Assembly: GCA_021199355.1 (NCBI GenBank)
Contig: JAJQIF010000005.1
Location: 1 to 64,000 of the forward strand
Reading direction: 5' to 3'
DNA: 64,000 nucleotides
Source of the DNA: Oscillospiraceae bacterium
GTDB lineage: Bacteria > Bacillota > Clostridia > Oscillospirales > Ruminococcaceae
The notes below the pieces were generated by a model. It did no database searches and was not told where the DNA came from. It was given only the letters and a program-made list of their open reading frames with translations. Made by a program: the position numbers and the translations under genes. Positions within the stretch are counted from its first letter, which is position 1, and every line of letters starts with the position of its first letter. Shown one piece after another: positions 27,768-40,073 of this stretch.

Positions 27768-28484
27768 CTATTCGTCCGATTCGTTCAAAATATGCCGGAG
27801 AACCTGTCCCCGATGGTTGATGAACAGCTCCATCACCTGATACTGGCTGGTGTCTTCATAGCGGCACTTGTGTATTTCTCCGTCGTCAAAGCCAAGAAGC
27901 TCGGCGTTCGGAATTCCCAAAAGTATCGGTGAGTGAGTTGCGATGAAGAACTGAGCACCGGCTTCTGCATTCTTATAAATTTCATACAGAAACGCCAACT
28001 GTGATTGCGGAGAAAGTGCAGACTCCGGTTCATCGAGAAAATACAAACCATATGGCACAAAGTCATCTTCTGCAATGGTCAGAAATGCCTCGCCGTGCGA
28101 TTTGACGTGCAGAGTTGGTTCATGGTAGTAGTATTCTTCATATGTTGCTATGTTATAGTAGGACTCCGACCTGAGAAAGAAACCGTGCTTTGGTCTTTTC
28201 GTGCCCTTGGACAGCCTGACAGCCTTGTATAGTTCAGAGTGAGAGTCGTGTGTTGAAAACAGGTAATTCTCAGTTCCGCCTTCGGGATTAAACCCGAATG
28301 AAATAGCCATAGCCTCAAGCAGGGTAGATTTTCCCGTCCCGTTTTCACCGACAAAGCAGGTCACGGGGCTTGAGAATTCAAGATAATTCAGCTTGCTGAT
28401 GGCAGGAATTTTTCGAAGATAGCTTTCACGGCTGACTTTAGACCAGTCAATAGTGAGGCTGTTTATCAGAAGCTCGCTATTCAT
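27768..28484 (-). CDS. AAA/ABC-like ATPase
   Basis: VTCFVGENGTGKSTLLEAMA; YFLDEPESALSPQSQLAF; FFIATHSPILLGIP. Confidence 0.85.
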   Translation of the reverse strand: MNSELLINSLTIDWSKVSRESYLRKIPAISKLNYLEFSSPVTCFVGENGTGKSTLLEAMAISFGFNPEGGTENYLFSTHDSHSELYKAVRLSKGTKRPKHGFFLRSESYYNIATYEEYYYHEPTLHVKSHGEAFLTIAEDDFVPYGLYFLDEPESALSPQSQLAFLYEIYKNAEAGAQFFIATHSPILLGIPNAELLGFDDGEIHKCRYEDTSQYQVMELFINHRGQVLRHILNESDE

Positions 28485-28564
28485 TTCACGTCCTCCTTAA
28501 CTCCAAGTGACAACTATATTATAGCAACTGGCTTCCCAAAAGTGGTCGCCCGGCAGGCGACATT

Positions 28565-29617
28565 TTACGGTTCCTGCTCCAGAACATCCTGGACCTTTTC
28601 CCTGTATTCCTCCGCCACCTCTTTCGGCACGGTGATCTTCATCAGCTTGCCGAACTGGAACAGCCAGCCCCAGAATGGTGGGGAGAGCTGGACTTTGACT
28701 CTTGCGGTGACATGCCCGTCCTTCCTCTGCTTCATGACGGTGTCCTCGCCGAAGCGGTCGTAGACGGCACCAACGAGACTTGGGTCGAACTGAATGGTGA
28801 TGGTTCTCGGCTTGCCGCCGTACATCTTGAAGACCTGCCCGGTGTAGGTCGACATGGAAGCCCGAAGCTCCGAAGCCTTCTCGCAGATCTTGTCCTCAAG
28901 AATCTCGACATCTTCCATTCGGTCGATGCGATAGTTGGCGGTCGAATCGTGCTTCGGACTGTAAGTGCTGAGGTAATAGTTGTCCTCGTTGAAGACGAGC
29001 GCAATCGGCTCGACGACGTAGTGATGTCCTTCCCGGCGATAAACCTTTTCGTGATTCATGTCGAGGTCATAGTAGTGGAAAACGACTTTCTTCTTTTTGA
29101 GAAGAGCAGTCTCAAGGGCATCAATATTCGAGTAGACGTTCTCGTTCGAGTGCTTTCTGGTGTTGAAAAGAACTTTGTTCTTTTTGAGAAGCTCCGCCCG
29201 ACGACCGCCTCCGAGCAGGGCAATCTTGTCGATAAGCTCGTCGGTCTTTTCCTCCGTGACAAAGCTTGCCGCCTGCACAGCATCAATAAGAAGCTTGAGC
29301 TCCGCGGTCGTGAAGCTGGCTTCGTCCCTTGTGCTACGGCTCTTTTTCTTTTTCGGAACATTGTCACCGACCATGTAATAGCCCTTGAATTTCCCGATGC
29401 GGACCTCGTGGACGACAATCCCGATTTCGTTGAGAGCCTGAACATCACGGGCGACGACACGCCTGTCGCACGGAATGCCCAGACTCTCCATATAGGCGCA
29501 GATTTCCGGCGTCAGGAGCGGTTTCTCAGGACTCGACTCCCGCCGCAGCAGTTCAACGAGCAAGACGAGCTTGCTCTTCTGCCAGTTTTTCATGTGAGTA
29601 GTTGGCGTATTAGGCAT
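28565..29617 (-). CDS. WYL-domain HTH transcriptional regulator
   Basis: KSKLVLLVELLRRESSPEKPLLTPEICAYMESLGIPCDRRVVARDVQAL wHTH; ...YYLSTYSPKHDSTANYRIDRMEDVEIL WYL-type core. Confidence 0.85.
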   Translation of the reverse strand: MPNTPTTHMKNWQKSKLVLLVELLRRESSPEKPLLTPEICAYMESLGIPCDRRVVARDVQALNEIGIVVHEVRIGKFKGYYMVGDNVPKKKKSRSTRDEASFTTAELKLLIDAVQAASFVTEEKTDELIDKIALLGGGRRAELLKKNKVLFNTRKHSNENVYSNIDALETALLKKKKVVFHYYDLDMNHEKVYRREGHHYVVEPIALVFNEDNYYLSTYSPKHDSTANYRIDRMEDVEILEDKICEKASELRASMSTYTGQVFKMYGGKPRTITIQFDPSLVGAVYDRFGEDTVMKQRKDGHVTARVKVQLSPPFWGWLFQFGKLMKITVPKEVAEEYREKVQDVLEQEP

Positions 29618-29710
29618 GATTTCTCCTTTTGAAATTATCAATTCAGTAGTCTCCCGTCTCAAGGACATTTGACTTCATGAGTGTGCTTGTAGCATACGCA
29701 TTCATTCAAT

Positions 29711-30604
29711 TTATGTATCCGATGTATTTGAATTGTTTAGAGTTTCGGAATTGATGCTGTCGGGAAGTTTTGCGGATTCTTTTGCGACCTTCTTTTCCTG
29801 CGATTTCACACGTCGTTCCAATTTCTTTATGTCTTCTGATGGAGGCAATTCTTCTGGCTTTATCCCGCGTTCGCCAAGCATGGTGCGGACAGTAGAGTTG
29901 TTTAAGACGTGTTCATTTGTGATTGAATCTTCGCCTTGTAGGTCATTAGTTTCTACATTGTAATTTGTCATTTCAGCGGCGAGGTTCTTTGCAGCAATAG
30001 TAAGAGTGGGTAAGAAATCTGCGAGAGGACGATTGTCATTGACGCCGAGCTTTCTTTTCATGTCCTGAGTGGTATGTCCTCCAAATAACGCTTGGTCACC
30101 TTTGGAACGTATACGACCAAATCCGGCATCATCAACTCCACGCTCATATATATTTTGTGATAGTCGTTTTTCAGACTCTTTAAGTCTTCCTCGTGCTTCT
30201 GCCCGTTCTATATATGAGATGCGTTCTTCAATGAGTTCTTGTTTTCTTGTTTGCACAGCGAAATAGCTTTGCGCAAAAGCGATCTCATCTTTTTTGGGAT
30301 CTCCATTCTGGGCGATTAAGTAGCAGGCATATCGGGTCAGCATATAGTCTTTGACTTTTCTTTGAGCACCGCTTCCCAGCTGAACCATTTTCGTGACCTC
30401 ACGAAAATGGTCTGAAACCGCAATGCCAGATGTTTCGCACGATTCCATGGCACGATTGATTGCGTTCTCGAAATTTTCCCAACGCTCATACCCAAGTAAA
30501 AACATCAATTCACGAGCTAGCCAATACTCTATTTCTGTATTGTCGACTTTGTGTAAACTCTCATCAAATTGCGCCTTAGTCGTAGTAATCCTATTTTTCT
30601 CCAT
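29711..30604 (-). CDS. dinD: DinD-like DNA damage-inducible protein
   Basis: EYWLARELMFLLGYERWENFENAINRAMESCETSG...DYMLTRYACYLIAQNGDPKKDEIAFAQSYFAVQTRKQELIEER. Confidence 0.9.
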   Translation of the reverse strand: MEKNRITTTKAQFDESLHKVDNTEIEYWLARELMFLLGYERWENFENAINRAMESCETSGIAVSDHFREVTKMVQLGSGAQRKVKDYMLTRYACYLIAQNGDPKKDEIAFAQSYFAVQTRKQELIEERISYIERAEARGRLKESEKRLSQNIYERGVDDAGFGRIRSKGDQALFGGHTTQDMKRKLGVNDNRPLADFLPTLTIAAKNLAAEMTNYNVETNDLQGEDSITNEHVLNNSTVRTMLGERGIKPEELPPSEDIKKLERRVKSQEKKVAKESAKLPDSINSETLNNSNTSDT

Positions 30605-31053
30605 TGATATTCCTCCAAACTTCTACTTATTTTGATAGTAGTACCTGAATCACAATCTTTGTAAGTTCTCAGGCTGTCGCTATAATGATTATATTCTTTA
30701 ATCAAATGTGCCTTTTCTGCTCATACTTCCATCTACACAAAAGCATCCATTAATATTATACAACGCCGCCGAAAACAAATCAAGCCTTTGAGGTTTTATG
30801 TTCATGACCTCAAGGCCTCAAATTTCCTTCTGAGCAGGATTTTTTCGGCTTTTAAGAAAAAAGCATCGATGAAAATCTTAGAATAAAAATGATCAGCACC
30901 AGTCATATTCACAAAAATGTATAAGGGGTTTGGGACACTCCCAACAAACAAAAATCGCCGAGTGTGGCAACACCGGCTGTGCTCGCTATTCTCAAAAACC
31001 CATATAAAAACAGGCAAGGTAACTTGAACTACCTTGCCTGTCTGTTTAAGTTT

Positions 31054-31476
31054 CTATTCTTGTTCGTTATCCTTCCTATACTTCTTCGGTGTATACTTTT
31101 CTTTGTTCTTCTCTTTAGCAATCCAATAGGCTTCCTGCAAAGCACGCATCACAGCATCCTTTTCTTCCTCCTGCATTTCTCCACCGGCAAAAAGTGCTGA
31201 AATATCGGCAACCAATTCTTCCGCTTGCCTTGCACCCTTGTATCCATATGTCTGCTGTGCCTGAAGAACAAACTCCTCATCTTCGGACAGAAGATAGTTG
31301 ACATCGCATCCTAAAGCATCTGCCAATTTTGCATAAACTGCTCGCTGTTTCGGATAACGTCCGTCAACTTCGTAGTTACGAATCGTCCTCAAGGAAAGTC
31401 CGCAGAGCTTTCCCAATTCCGTTTGTGACATCTTCTTTTCTTTCCTGAGCTTTCTAACCTTTTCGCCAAACTTCAT
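31054..31476 (-). CDS. XRE-family HTH regulator
   Basis: VRKLRKEKKMSQTELGKLCGLSLRTIRNYEVDGRYPK...LADALGCDVNYLL. Confidence 0.88.
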   Translation of the reverse strand: MKFGEKVRKLRKEKKMSQTELGKLCGLSLRTIRNYEVDGRYPKQRAVYAKLADALGCDVNYLLSEDEEFVLQAQQTYGYKGARQAEELVADISALFAGGEMQEEEKDAVMRALQEAYWIAKEKNKEKYTPKKYRKDNEQE

Positions 31477-31526
31477 ATTGAGACCTCACTCGGAAAAATA
31501 TTTTCCTATTATTTTGCCTGAATCTA

Positions 31527-31715
31527 TTGACACCGGTACCTTCAAGCGAGAGTGGAACACGCTACGCTATCGTTCCGATGTGGCAGGAGCTTCCTAAGAT
31601 TACAGTGCGTCTGGAATCCGGGAACACTACCTATCATTTCACCGGAAGCTTCAACGGAAGATGCTCACTTCCCGAAAAAGTCATGAAGCTGATGGATGAA
31701 GAAAAGAGCGTGTAA
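31527..31715 (+). CDS. TnpW-like transposon-associated fragment
   Basis: ITVRLESGNTTYHFTGSFNGRCSLPEKVMKLMDEE, immediately upstream of the TnpX-like pseudogene. Confidence 0.45.
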   Translation: MTPVPSSESGTRYAIVPMWQELPKITVRLESGNTTYHFTGSFNGRCSLPEKVMKLMDEEKSV

Positions 31716-33028
<1,313 letters not shown>

Positions 33029-33054
33029 ACCGTTCACGCTGTTCTCGGAAAAAA

Positions 33055-33150
33055 CGTATAAGACCTGTCTTATGACGGGTGAGCCTGTCAAGGGGAGCTG
33101 GCGCCGAAGGCGACTGAGGGGTGCGCCCCGCAAGGGGCGCTTCCCCCTAC
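33055..33150. repeat. Dispersed MITE/REP-like element, partial copy
   Basis: AGGGGAGCTGGCGCCGAAGGCGACTGAGGGGTGCGCC. Confidence 0.65.
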
Positions 33151-33266
33151 ATAATTACATCTCGTATATTTTCAACGCTATTTTTCGAAACGTAATAGGC
33201 TTTATCCGTCATAAAACCCATCCGATATGACTTTTGGTAGGGAGTGGTGTTAAATGTGGGTTAAAA

Positions 33267-33341
33267 TTGTAGGGGCGGATATCATCCGCCCGAACCAAAG
33301 TGTCGGCACAACAACAGGCGGATAATATCCGCCCCTACAAT
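33267..33341. repeat. Inverted-repeat element with ~25-bp arms
   Basis: ATTGTAGGGGCGGATATCATCCGCC ... GGCGGATAATATCCGCCCCTACAAT, one arm mismatch; a half copy occurs at ~53627-53653. Confidence 0.8.
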
Positions 33342-33385
33342 AGCCTGCGGTGAATAAATCACGCTGTAGTTAATGTTCTCGTCAT

Positions 33386-33691
33386 TCATATTCCATACCT
33401 GTCATGCAAAATTTTGTGAACCTCTTCGGGAGTATATCCCTTTCCATCTTTGAACGAATCGAAGCCCTTCTGAATCTCTGCGCTGATTTCCTCCTCCGTC
33501 ATCCCGCCGATTGCGGTCGGTTTCTTCTCGGGAAGTCTGAGTTCGAAGGGCATGCCGTCGTGAAGGACAATCTGGCTGTAGAGCATCTGGATGGCGCCCG
33601 ATGGAGTAATCCCAAGCTTTGCAAGGATGCTCTCGGCGTTCTCCTTGAGTTCGGTGTCGATTCTTGCATAAACAGCGGTCGTATTCGCCAT
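33386..33691 (-). CDS. RelB/DinJ-family antitoxin, no adjacent toxin
   Basis: MANTTAVYARIDTELKENAESILAKLGITPSGAIQMLYSQIVLHDGMPFELRLP. Confidence 0.85.
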   Translation of the reverse strand: MANTTAVYARIDTELKENAESILAKLGITPSGAIQMLYSQIVLHDGMPFELRLPEKKPTAIGGMTEEEISAEIQKGFDSFKDGKGYTPEEVHKILHDRYGI

Positions 33692-33803
33692 ATGAATCAT
33701 CTCCTTTTATCGTTTTTTATATTATATCACGATTTGCAAGCGTTTGCAAGCATTTGCTTGCGATTTCCCACAAAATAAATCCCCGCAAATTGCGGGGGAT
33801 TAT

Positions 33804-34676
33804 TCAATCTTCGTTCTTCATTCTATCCGTCAAATCAACCTCAAGCGCCTTTGTTCCCGCAAGGTTTTCCTTGAGGGAGAGCTGGACGTCTTCGGAGTTG
33901 AGGGTCTTAAGCTCGCCAGAGGCGGTCTTTACAACGAGGCGGGCGTTGTCGTCGATTTCGACGGCTTCGGCGAGATAGGGCTCGCTTCCGTCGAGGGGAG
34001 TCACAACGACCGTATAGCCGAGGACACACGAGCGCTTGCGGTATTCGGGGAGGAAGCCCTTCTTCGAAAGTTGATAAAGTTCAGCATTGATGTTTTCTAA
34101 GATTCGGTTGCGGATGATTGTCCCGTCCACCTTATCCATCAAGGATTCCGGTGCGGTCTTGAAAACGGTCGTCGCGTTCTCGGCAAACTCCTCGGGGAAG
34201 CCGTCCTCCGAGGGGAAGAGGTTAATCCCGACGCCGATTACATAGAAGCGATCCATGTTTTCGTCGAGCGCCGATTCTACCAGAATCCCGGCAACCTTCT
34301 TCTTTTTGTAGTATATGTCGTTCACCCACTTGATTTCCATGCGCTTGCCGGTGTAGCTCTCTATCCCCTGCGCTACAGCACAGGCGACCGCCGGAGTGAT
34401 GAGCGCACATTGCTCGGGAGTGAGTGAAGGGCAAAGCGGTGTGGGGTCCTCCTCTTCAAACATGGAAGCGTTCAGCTTCGCGCCCGGGCGGATGAGCAGC
34501 GAGAAGTAAGCGCCGTTCTTCGGGCTGTAAAAGCTTCGACCTTTACTGCCTTTTCCCGCAGTCTGTCTCTTCGCTTCGACAACAGTTCCCATCTTTGCGC
34601 CCTGCTTACCGGCTTCGATAAGAAAATCGTTTGTCGACGTAACCTCGTCGTAGCTGTAAATCAGACAACGATTCAT
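33804..34676 (-). CDS. birA: Biotin-[acetyl-CoA-carboxylase] ligase (no N-terminal HTH)
   Basis: STNDFLIEAGKQGAKMGTVVEAKRQTAGKGSKGRSFYSP...IKWVNDIYYKKKKVAGILVE. Confidence 0.9.
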   Translation of the reverse strand: MNRCLIYSYDEVTSTNDFLIEAGKQGAKMGTVVEAKRQTAGKGSKGRSFYSPKNGAYFSLLIRPGAKLNASMFEEEDPTPLCPSLTPEQCALITPAVACAVAQGIESYTGKRMEIKWVNDIYYKKKKVAGILVESALDENMDRFYVIGVGINLFPSEDGFPEEFAENATTVFKTAPESLMDKVDGTIIRNRILENINAELYQLSKKGFLPEYRKRSCVLGYTVVVTPLDGSEPYLAEAVEIDDNARLVVKTASGELKTLNSEDVQLSLKENLAGTKALEVDLTDRMKNED

Positions 34677-34822
34677 ATTATGAATAAGCCCACATTTTGG
34701 TCTCTTTAACATGATAACACCTCAATACTGGTTGTATATTTTGCAGTAGTTATTACTAACTGTGCTTGATTTTAAATATCGCCCGACATTACAATCGGGC
34801 GATATTATATAGAATTATACTC

Positions 34823-36349
<1,527 letters not shown>

Positions 36350-36407
36350 TCACAAAAAAGGTGGTATGTCAAGTATTGATGCCGTTCTTTCGACAAATAA
36401 AAGACCG

Positions 36408-36458
36408 TTGACAAATCCATTATAATAGAGTATAATATCCTTAGTGGGAAATCCCACT
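36408..36458 (+). promoter_or_regulatory. TA operon promoter with overlapping palindrome
   Basis: TTGACA(36408)-17-TATAAT(36431), then AGTGGGA-AA-TCCCACT (36443-36458). Confidence 0.7.
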
Positions 36459-36491
36459 GTGGGACAGATTACAGATACAGGAGGCGATTTT

Positions 36492-36773
36492 ATGGAATCT
36501 GCAAGAGAAGTAGTCAGAAATTACGACGTTCACATCGACAGTAAGAAACGGGTCACTCTTCGCGGTGCGGCTTATCATTACTACAATGTCAAGGAATACG
36601 AAAACGGTTGCATCATCCTCGAACCGAGGGAACTGGTTGCGCCGACGGCTGTCGGAGGAATGACAGAAGAGGAAATTTGCAATGAAGTTTTAAAGGGACT
36701 GAAATCTGCTGAGCAAAAGACATATACAGCCGATGAGGTTGACAAAATCCTTAACAGCAGGTATGGAATATGA
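36492..36773 (+). CDS. Type II antitoxin with non-DinJ N-terminal domain
   Basis: YDVHIDSKKRVTLRGAAYHYYNVKEYENGCIILEPRELV plus tail PTAVGGMTEEEICNEVLKG...YTADEVDKILNSRYGI; overlaps the toxin ORF. Confidence 0.75.
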   Translation: MESAREVVRNYDVHIDSKKRVTLRGAAYHYYNVKEYENGCIILEPRELVAPTAVGGMTEEEICNEVLKGLKSAEQKTYTADEVDKILNSRYGI

Positions 36774-37099
36774 ATGCAGATGTTAGAAGGTATAATGTTG
36801 TCTATTCAGCAGATGCGATGGATGATATCGGCATAATCTACGATTACATTTCAAAAAAGTTGTATGCCAGACAGCCTGCAAGAAGGATTGTCAAACGAAT
36901 TCGCGAACAAATCAAATCCTTGAATATGTTTCCGGAAAGACATCCTCTTGCTCCGGAAAAGAGATTGGCTGAGATTGGACTGCGCAAGGTTTCAGTTGAG
37001 AATTTCGTAATTTATTACGAGGTGAACGAAAAATCATTGACAGTTACGATTGCAAGAATTATGTTCGGCGGAAGAGATGCAGAAAATATAATTCACTGA
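36770..37099 (+). CDS. RelE/ParE-family toxin
   Basis: YNVVYSADAMDDIGIIYDYISKKLYARQPARRIVKRIREQIKSLNMFPERHPL...YYEVNEKSLTVTIARIMFGGRD. Confidence 0.88.
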   Translation: MNADVRRYNVVYSADAMDDIGIIYDYISKKLYARQPARRIVKRIREQIKSLNMFPERHPLAPEKRLAEIGLRKVSVENFVIYYEVNEKSLTVTIARIMFGGRDAENIIH

Positions 37100-37185
37100 A
37101 TAATAGCACAAAAAGCCGGATTAATCCGGCTTTTTGTGTTCTTTGGTGCTTTATTCTTCCCACGGAGCTTACTCCGCGGCGGAGT

Positions 37186-38631
37186 TTACTCCGCATAGTC
37201 ACTTGCACTATACGGGTCGTAATTGGCGATTTCTTCGTTGAGCTGGTCGACGTAGTAATCAACCTGCTCGCCATAGGACTCCTTGAGAGCCGCCCATGTC
37301 GAAGCATCCTTCTGAACCGAGAATCTCTCGAGAGCGTCGGTGACACTGTAGAGCTTGTCGCCGTAGCCTTCACCGTAGGTAACGATGATGTTCGAAGCAG
37401 TCGAAAGCGCATAGCATGTGTCGTACATGTCGAGCATCTCCTCTGTCCAGAGATACTTTTCTTCGAGCTGTCTGCGATCGAGAGAAACAACGGTCGGGTC
37501 AACAACCTTGAATCTCATGCAAGCCGCCAGAAGTGCGACGCCTTCGGGGTTCTTCGAGCCCTGGATGATGGCATAGCCGGTCGGAATCGACTCGGTATAA
37601 TAGTTGCCGTCGCCGTCGTCGTCACGGGGAAGCGGAACGAACATTACTTCGCCCTCGGTTACGTCTCCCCATTCCTGACTGATAACATCAACCGTTCCCC
37701 ACACAATGGTTGAATATCCGAAATAGAACAGGCAGAGCCCCTGCTTGATGCCGTTGCCTTCACGGGTGGACCATCCGTGATCCCATACGGGATAGAGGCA
37801 CTCGTTCTTCGACAGGTCATAGAGTAAACTTGCCGCACGCTCGATTGCCGGTGAGTCGATGTTCGACTCGAACTGCTGGGTCTCGGTGTTATAAACAACG
37901 ATTGACTCGCCGCAAGAGTGCATCAGCGCAACCGCGTAATACCAGCCGTCGAGAGCATACATGTCCTCGTCGGGGTCGGAGAAGTCGATGCACATCTCAT
38001 AGAATACGTCCCACGTCCACTCGTCGTTATAGAAAAGCTCTGCGGGATCCTCATATCCAAGCTCGGTCATTACACGGCGGTTGTAAACGACAATATTGTC
38101 ATAGGTGTTGTCGTAAACAATAACATAGGGTCGCCCGGAAATTGAATAATAGTTGTATGCGTAATCCCTTTCCCCTGTCCAGAGCGGGTCGTCATAGTCT
38201 ATGTAGTCGTCGACGGGGACGAACATACCCTTGAGACACTTTGACGGGAAAATGTCGTCATGTCCCGGATAGAAATCCGGAGATTCGGAAGAAAGAATGA
38301 GAGTTGCGAGCTCGTCAAACCTTGTTCCCCATGTGCATTCCACCCACTCTACCGAGCAACCGTATTTTTCCTGAAAAGTCCAATAGCCTGAATTGATAAC
38401 TTCGTCATCGCTGTAGTTCTGCAAATCATCGTACCATGAGAACCACTTGACTGTTGTTCCTGCCGCCGCTGTTTCCTCGACGTCGGGAAGCTTGATTCCC
38501 GCAGCCGCAAGAATTGCCGTGGCATCCTCGGACGATAATGTCAGCTTTACCGTTTCTCTAGAGGAGCTTCCGCACCCGACAAGCGCTATGGTCATAACTC
38601 CCACGAGAAGCAATGCGATTATTTTCTTCAT
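37186..38631 (-). CDS. Extracellular solute-binding lipoprotein
   Basis: Lipobox MKKIIALLLVGVMTIALVGCGSS; extracellular sugar-binding-protein-like length and composition. Confidence 0.75.
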   Translation of the reverse strand: MKKIIALLLVGVMTIALVGCGSSSRETVKLTLSSEDATAILAAAGIKLPDVEETAAAGTTVKWFSWYDDLQNYSDDEVINSGYWTFQEKYGCSVEWVECTWGTRFDELATLILSSESPDFYPGHDDIFPSKCLKGMFVPVDDYIDYDDPLWTGERDYAYNYYSISGRPYVIVYDNTYDNIVVYNRRVMTELGYEDPAELFYNDEWTWDVFYEMCIDFSDPDEDMYALDGWYYAVALMHSCGESIVVYNTETQQFESNIDSPAIERAASLLYDLSKNECLYPVWDHGWSTREGNGIKQGLCLFYFGYSTIVWGTVDVISQEWGDVTEGEVMFVPLPRDDDGDGNYYTESIPTGYAIIQGSKNPEGVALLAACMRFKVVDPTVVSLDRRQLEEKYLWTEEMLDMYDTCYALSTASNIIVTYGEGYGDKLYSVTDALERFSVQKDASTWAALKESYGEQVDYYVDQLNEEIANYDPYSASDYAE

Positions 38632-38977
38632 CAGAACACCTCCTGCTTGATAGATTGTTTTTCCATTATACAACGATTGATTTAAATTTGCAAGTGGCAA
38701 CTTCGACAAATTTTATCCACCTGTTTTGTACAATTTCAACAAGAATAGTATTATTTTTTATGGGTATATTGCACGGTTTCAAATATGCCGTGGCGAATTT
38801 TATCAAAGTCAAAAAAATATTCTCTGGAAAATATCGAAGATTAGAATTTTAAAAACTATGATAATTTGAAACAAAATATATGAAACGGAAGTTGATTCCG
38901 AGTTGAGTATAAATAATTTCACACGCAAAAAAAGCCTTCCCAAGCAAAGGGAAGGCGATTTGAATTCTGTCCGGGGG

Positions 38978-40039
38978 TTATGAAATTATTCTCATCAAAG
39001 CATCTGTAGGCTGATAGTCGTCGTCGAAGAGGAGTGGCTTGTTCTTGCCCCTGCCGCTTTCGGGACCCATGAAGTTGAGCCACGAGTGCTTGTTCGACAC
39101 GCCCCAAAGGGTCACATTCTCGATATACTCGGAGTATTCCTTGAAGATTTCAAAATACTTCTCGTATACTTCCGCGACGTCGGAAATCATCTCGGGCGTG
39201 ATTTCCTTCGGTCCCTCGTGCCAGTCGACACAGCTTACGTCCATCTCGGTGATGTGGAGCTTGAGCCCCGTGCCGGCGTACATGTCGAGCGACCTTCTGA
39301 CGCCGTCGAAGCCGTGTTTGAGAACGTTTATATTCGTGTGGCACTGGAGCCCGATGACGTCGACAAGATCCCGCTCCTTCAGTGCCATTGCGGTCCTCAG
39401 GATTCTGTCGCGTTTGTCGGGGCGGAACTCGCTGTAGTCGTTGAGGCAGAGTTCAGAATTCGGGAAGTACTTCCTCGCAAGCCCGTGGAGCTCGAAGAGA
39501 TAGTCGTCGCCGAGCTTCTCGCGAAAGACGTTGTGCCGAAGGTCGTCCCCTTCCCTGCGGTCGTTCATCGCCTCGTTGACGACGTCCCAGCAGTAGCAGT
39601 CGCCGTACTTCTCAGCCATGAGCTTGAAGTGCTCGTCAAGATTCGAACGGAGCTCGCTCGGAGAAAGCTGCTCGAACACGCCCCAAGGGTAGGAAGCGTG
39701 CCACGCGAGGTTGTGCCCTCTTATTTTGAGCCCGTTTTCCCGGGCAAATTCGGCGATTTTGTCGGCGCCCGAGGTGTCTGTGACGAGCGACGGGTGCACA
39801 AGGCTCTCCCGGTCCGTGATTTCAGGGCGATAGTCAAGCTCGCCGCGATTGAAGGCGTTGACATCCGACGGAGCCGCATAGCCATGCGGGTGGATGTTAA
39901 GGTACTTCATCTCGTTCTCGCAGGTGACGGTGTCGAAATTTGCGACAATAACGTCCCTCGCCTCGTCGAGCCAATGCGCCGCCACCGCCGCCCCGACGGT
40001 GAAGTAGGGAGAGAGGGATTGTTTTAGGGTTTTGGGCAT
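38978..40039 (-). CDS. GH10 endo-1,4-beta-xylanase
   Basis: RGHNLAWHASYP, YCWDVVNEAMND, LHITEMDVSC. Confidence 0.92.
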   Translation of the reverse strand: MPKTLKQSLSPYFTVGAAVAAHWLDEARDVIVANFDTVTCENEMKYLNIHPHGYAAPSDVNAFNRGELDYRPEITDRESLVHPSLVTDTSGADKIAEFARENGLKIRGHNLAWHASYPWGVFEQLSPSELRSNLDEHFKLMAEKYGDCYCWDVVNEAMNDRREGDDLRHNVFREKLGDDYLFELHGLARKYFPNSELCLNDYSEFRPDKRDRILRTAMALKERDLVDVIGLQCHTNINVLKHGFDGVRRSLDMYAGTGLKLHITEMDVSCVDWHEGPKEITPEMISDVAEVYEKYFEIFKEYSEYIENVTLWGVSNKHSWLNFMGPESGRGKNKPLLFDDDYQPTDALMRIIS

Positions 40040-40073
40040 AATAATGTTCCTTTCTGTGATACAAACAGAGGCA

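Noticed and set aside
28712-29632. 306-aa plus-strand ORF opposite the WYL regulator
   Set aside because: Antisense to a clear WYL/HTH gene.
39086-40027. 313-aa plus-strand ORF opposite the GH10 xylanase
   Set aside because: Antisense to a well-supported xylanase; no domain signature.
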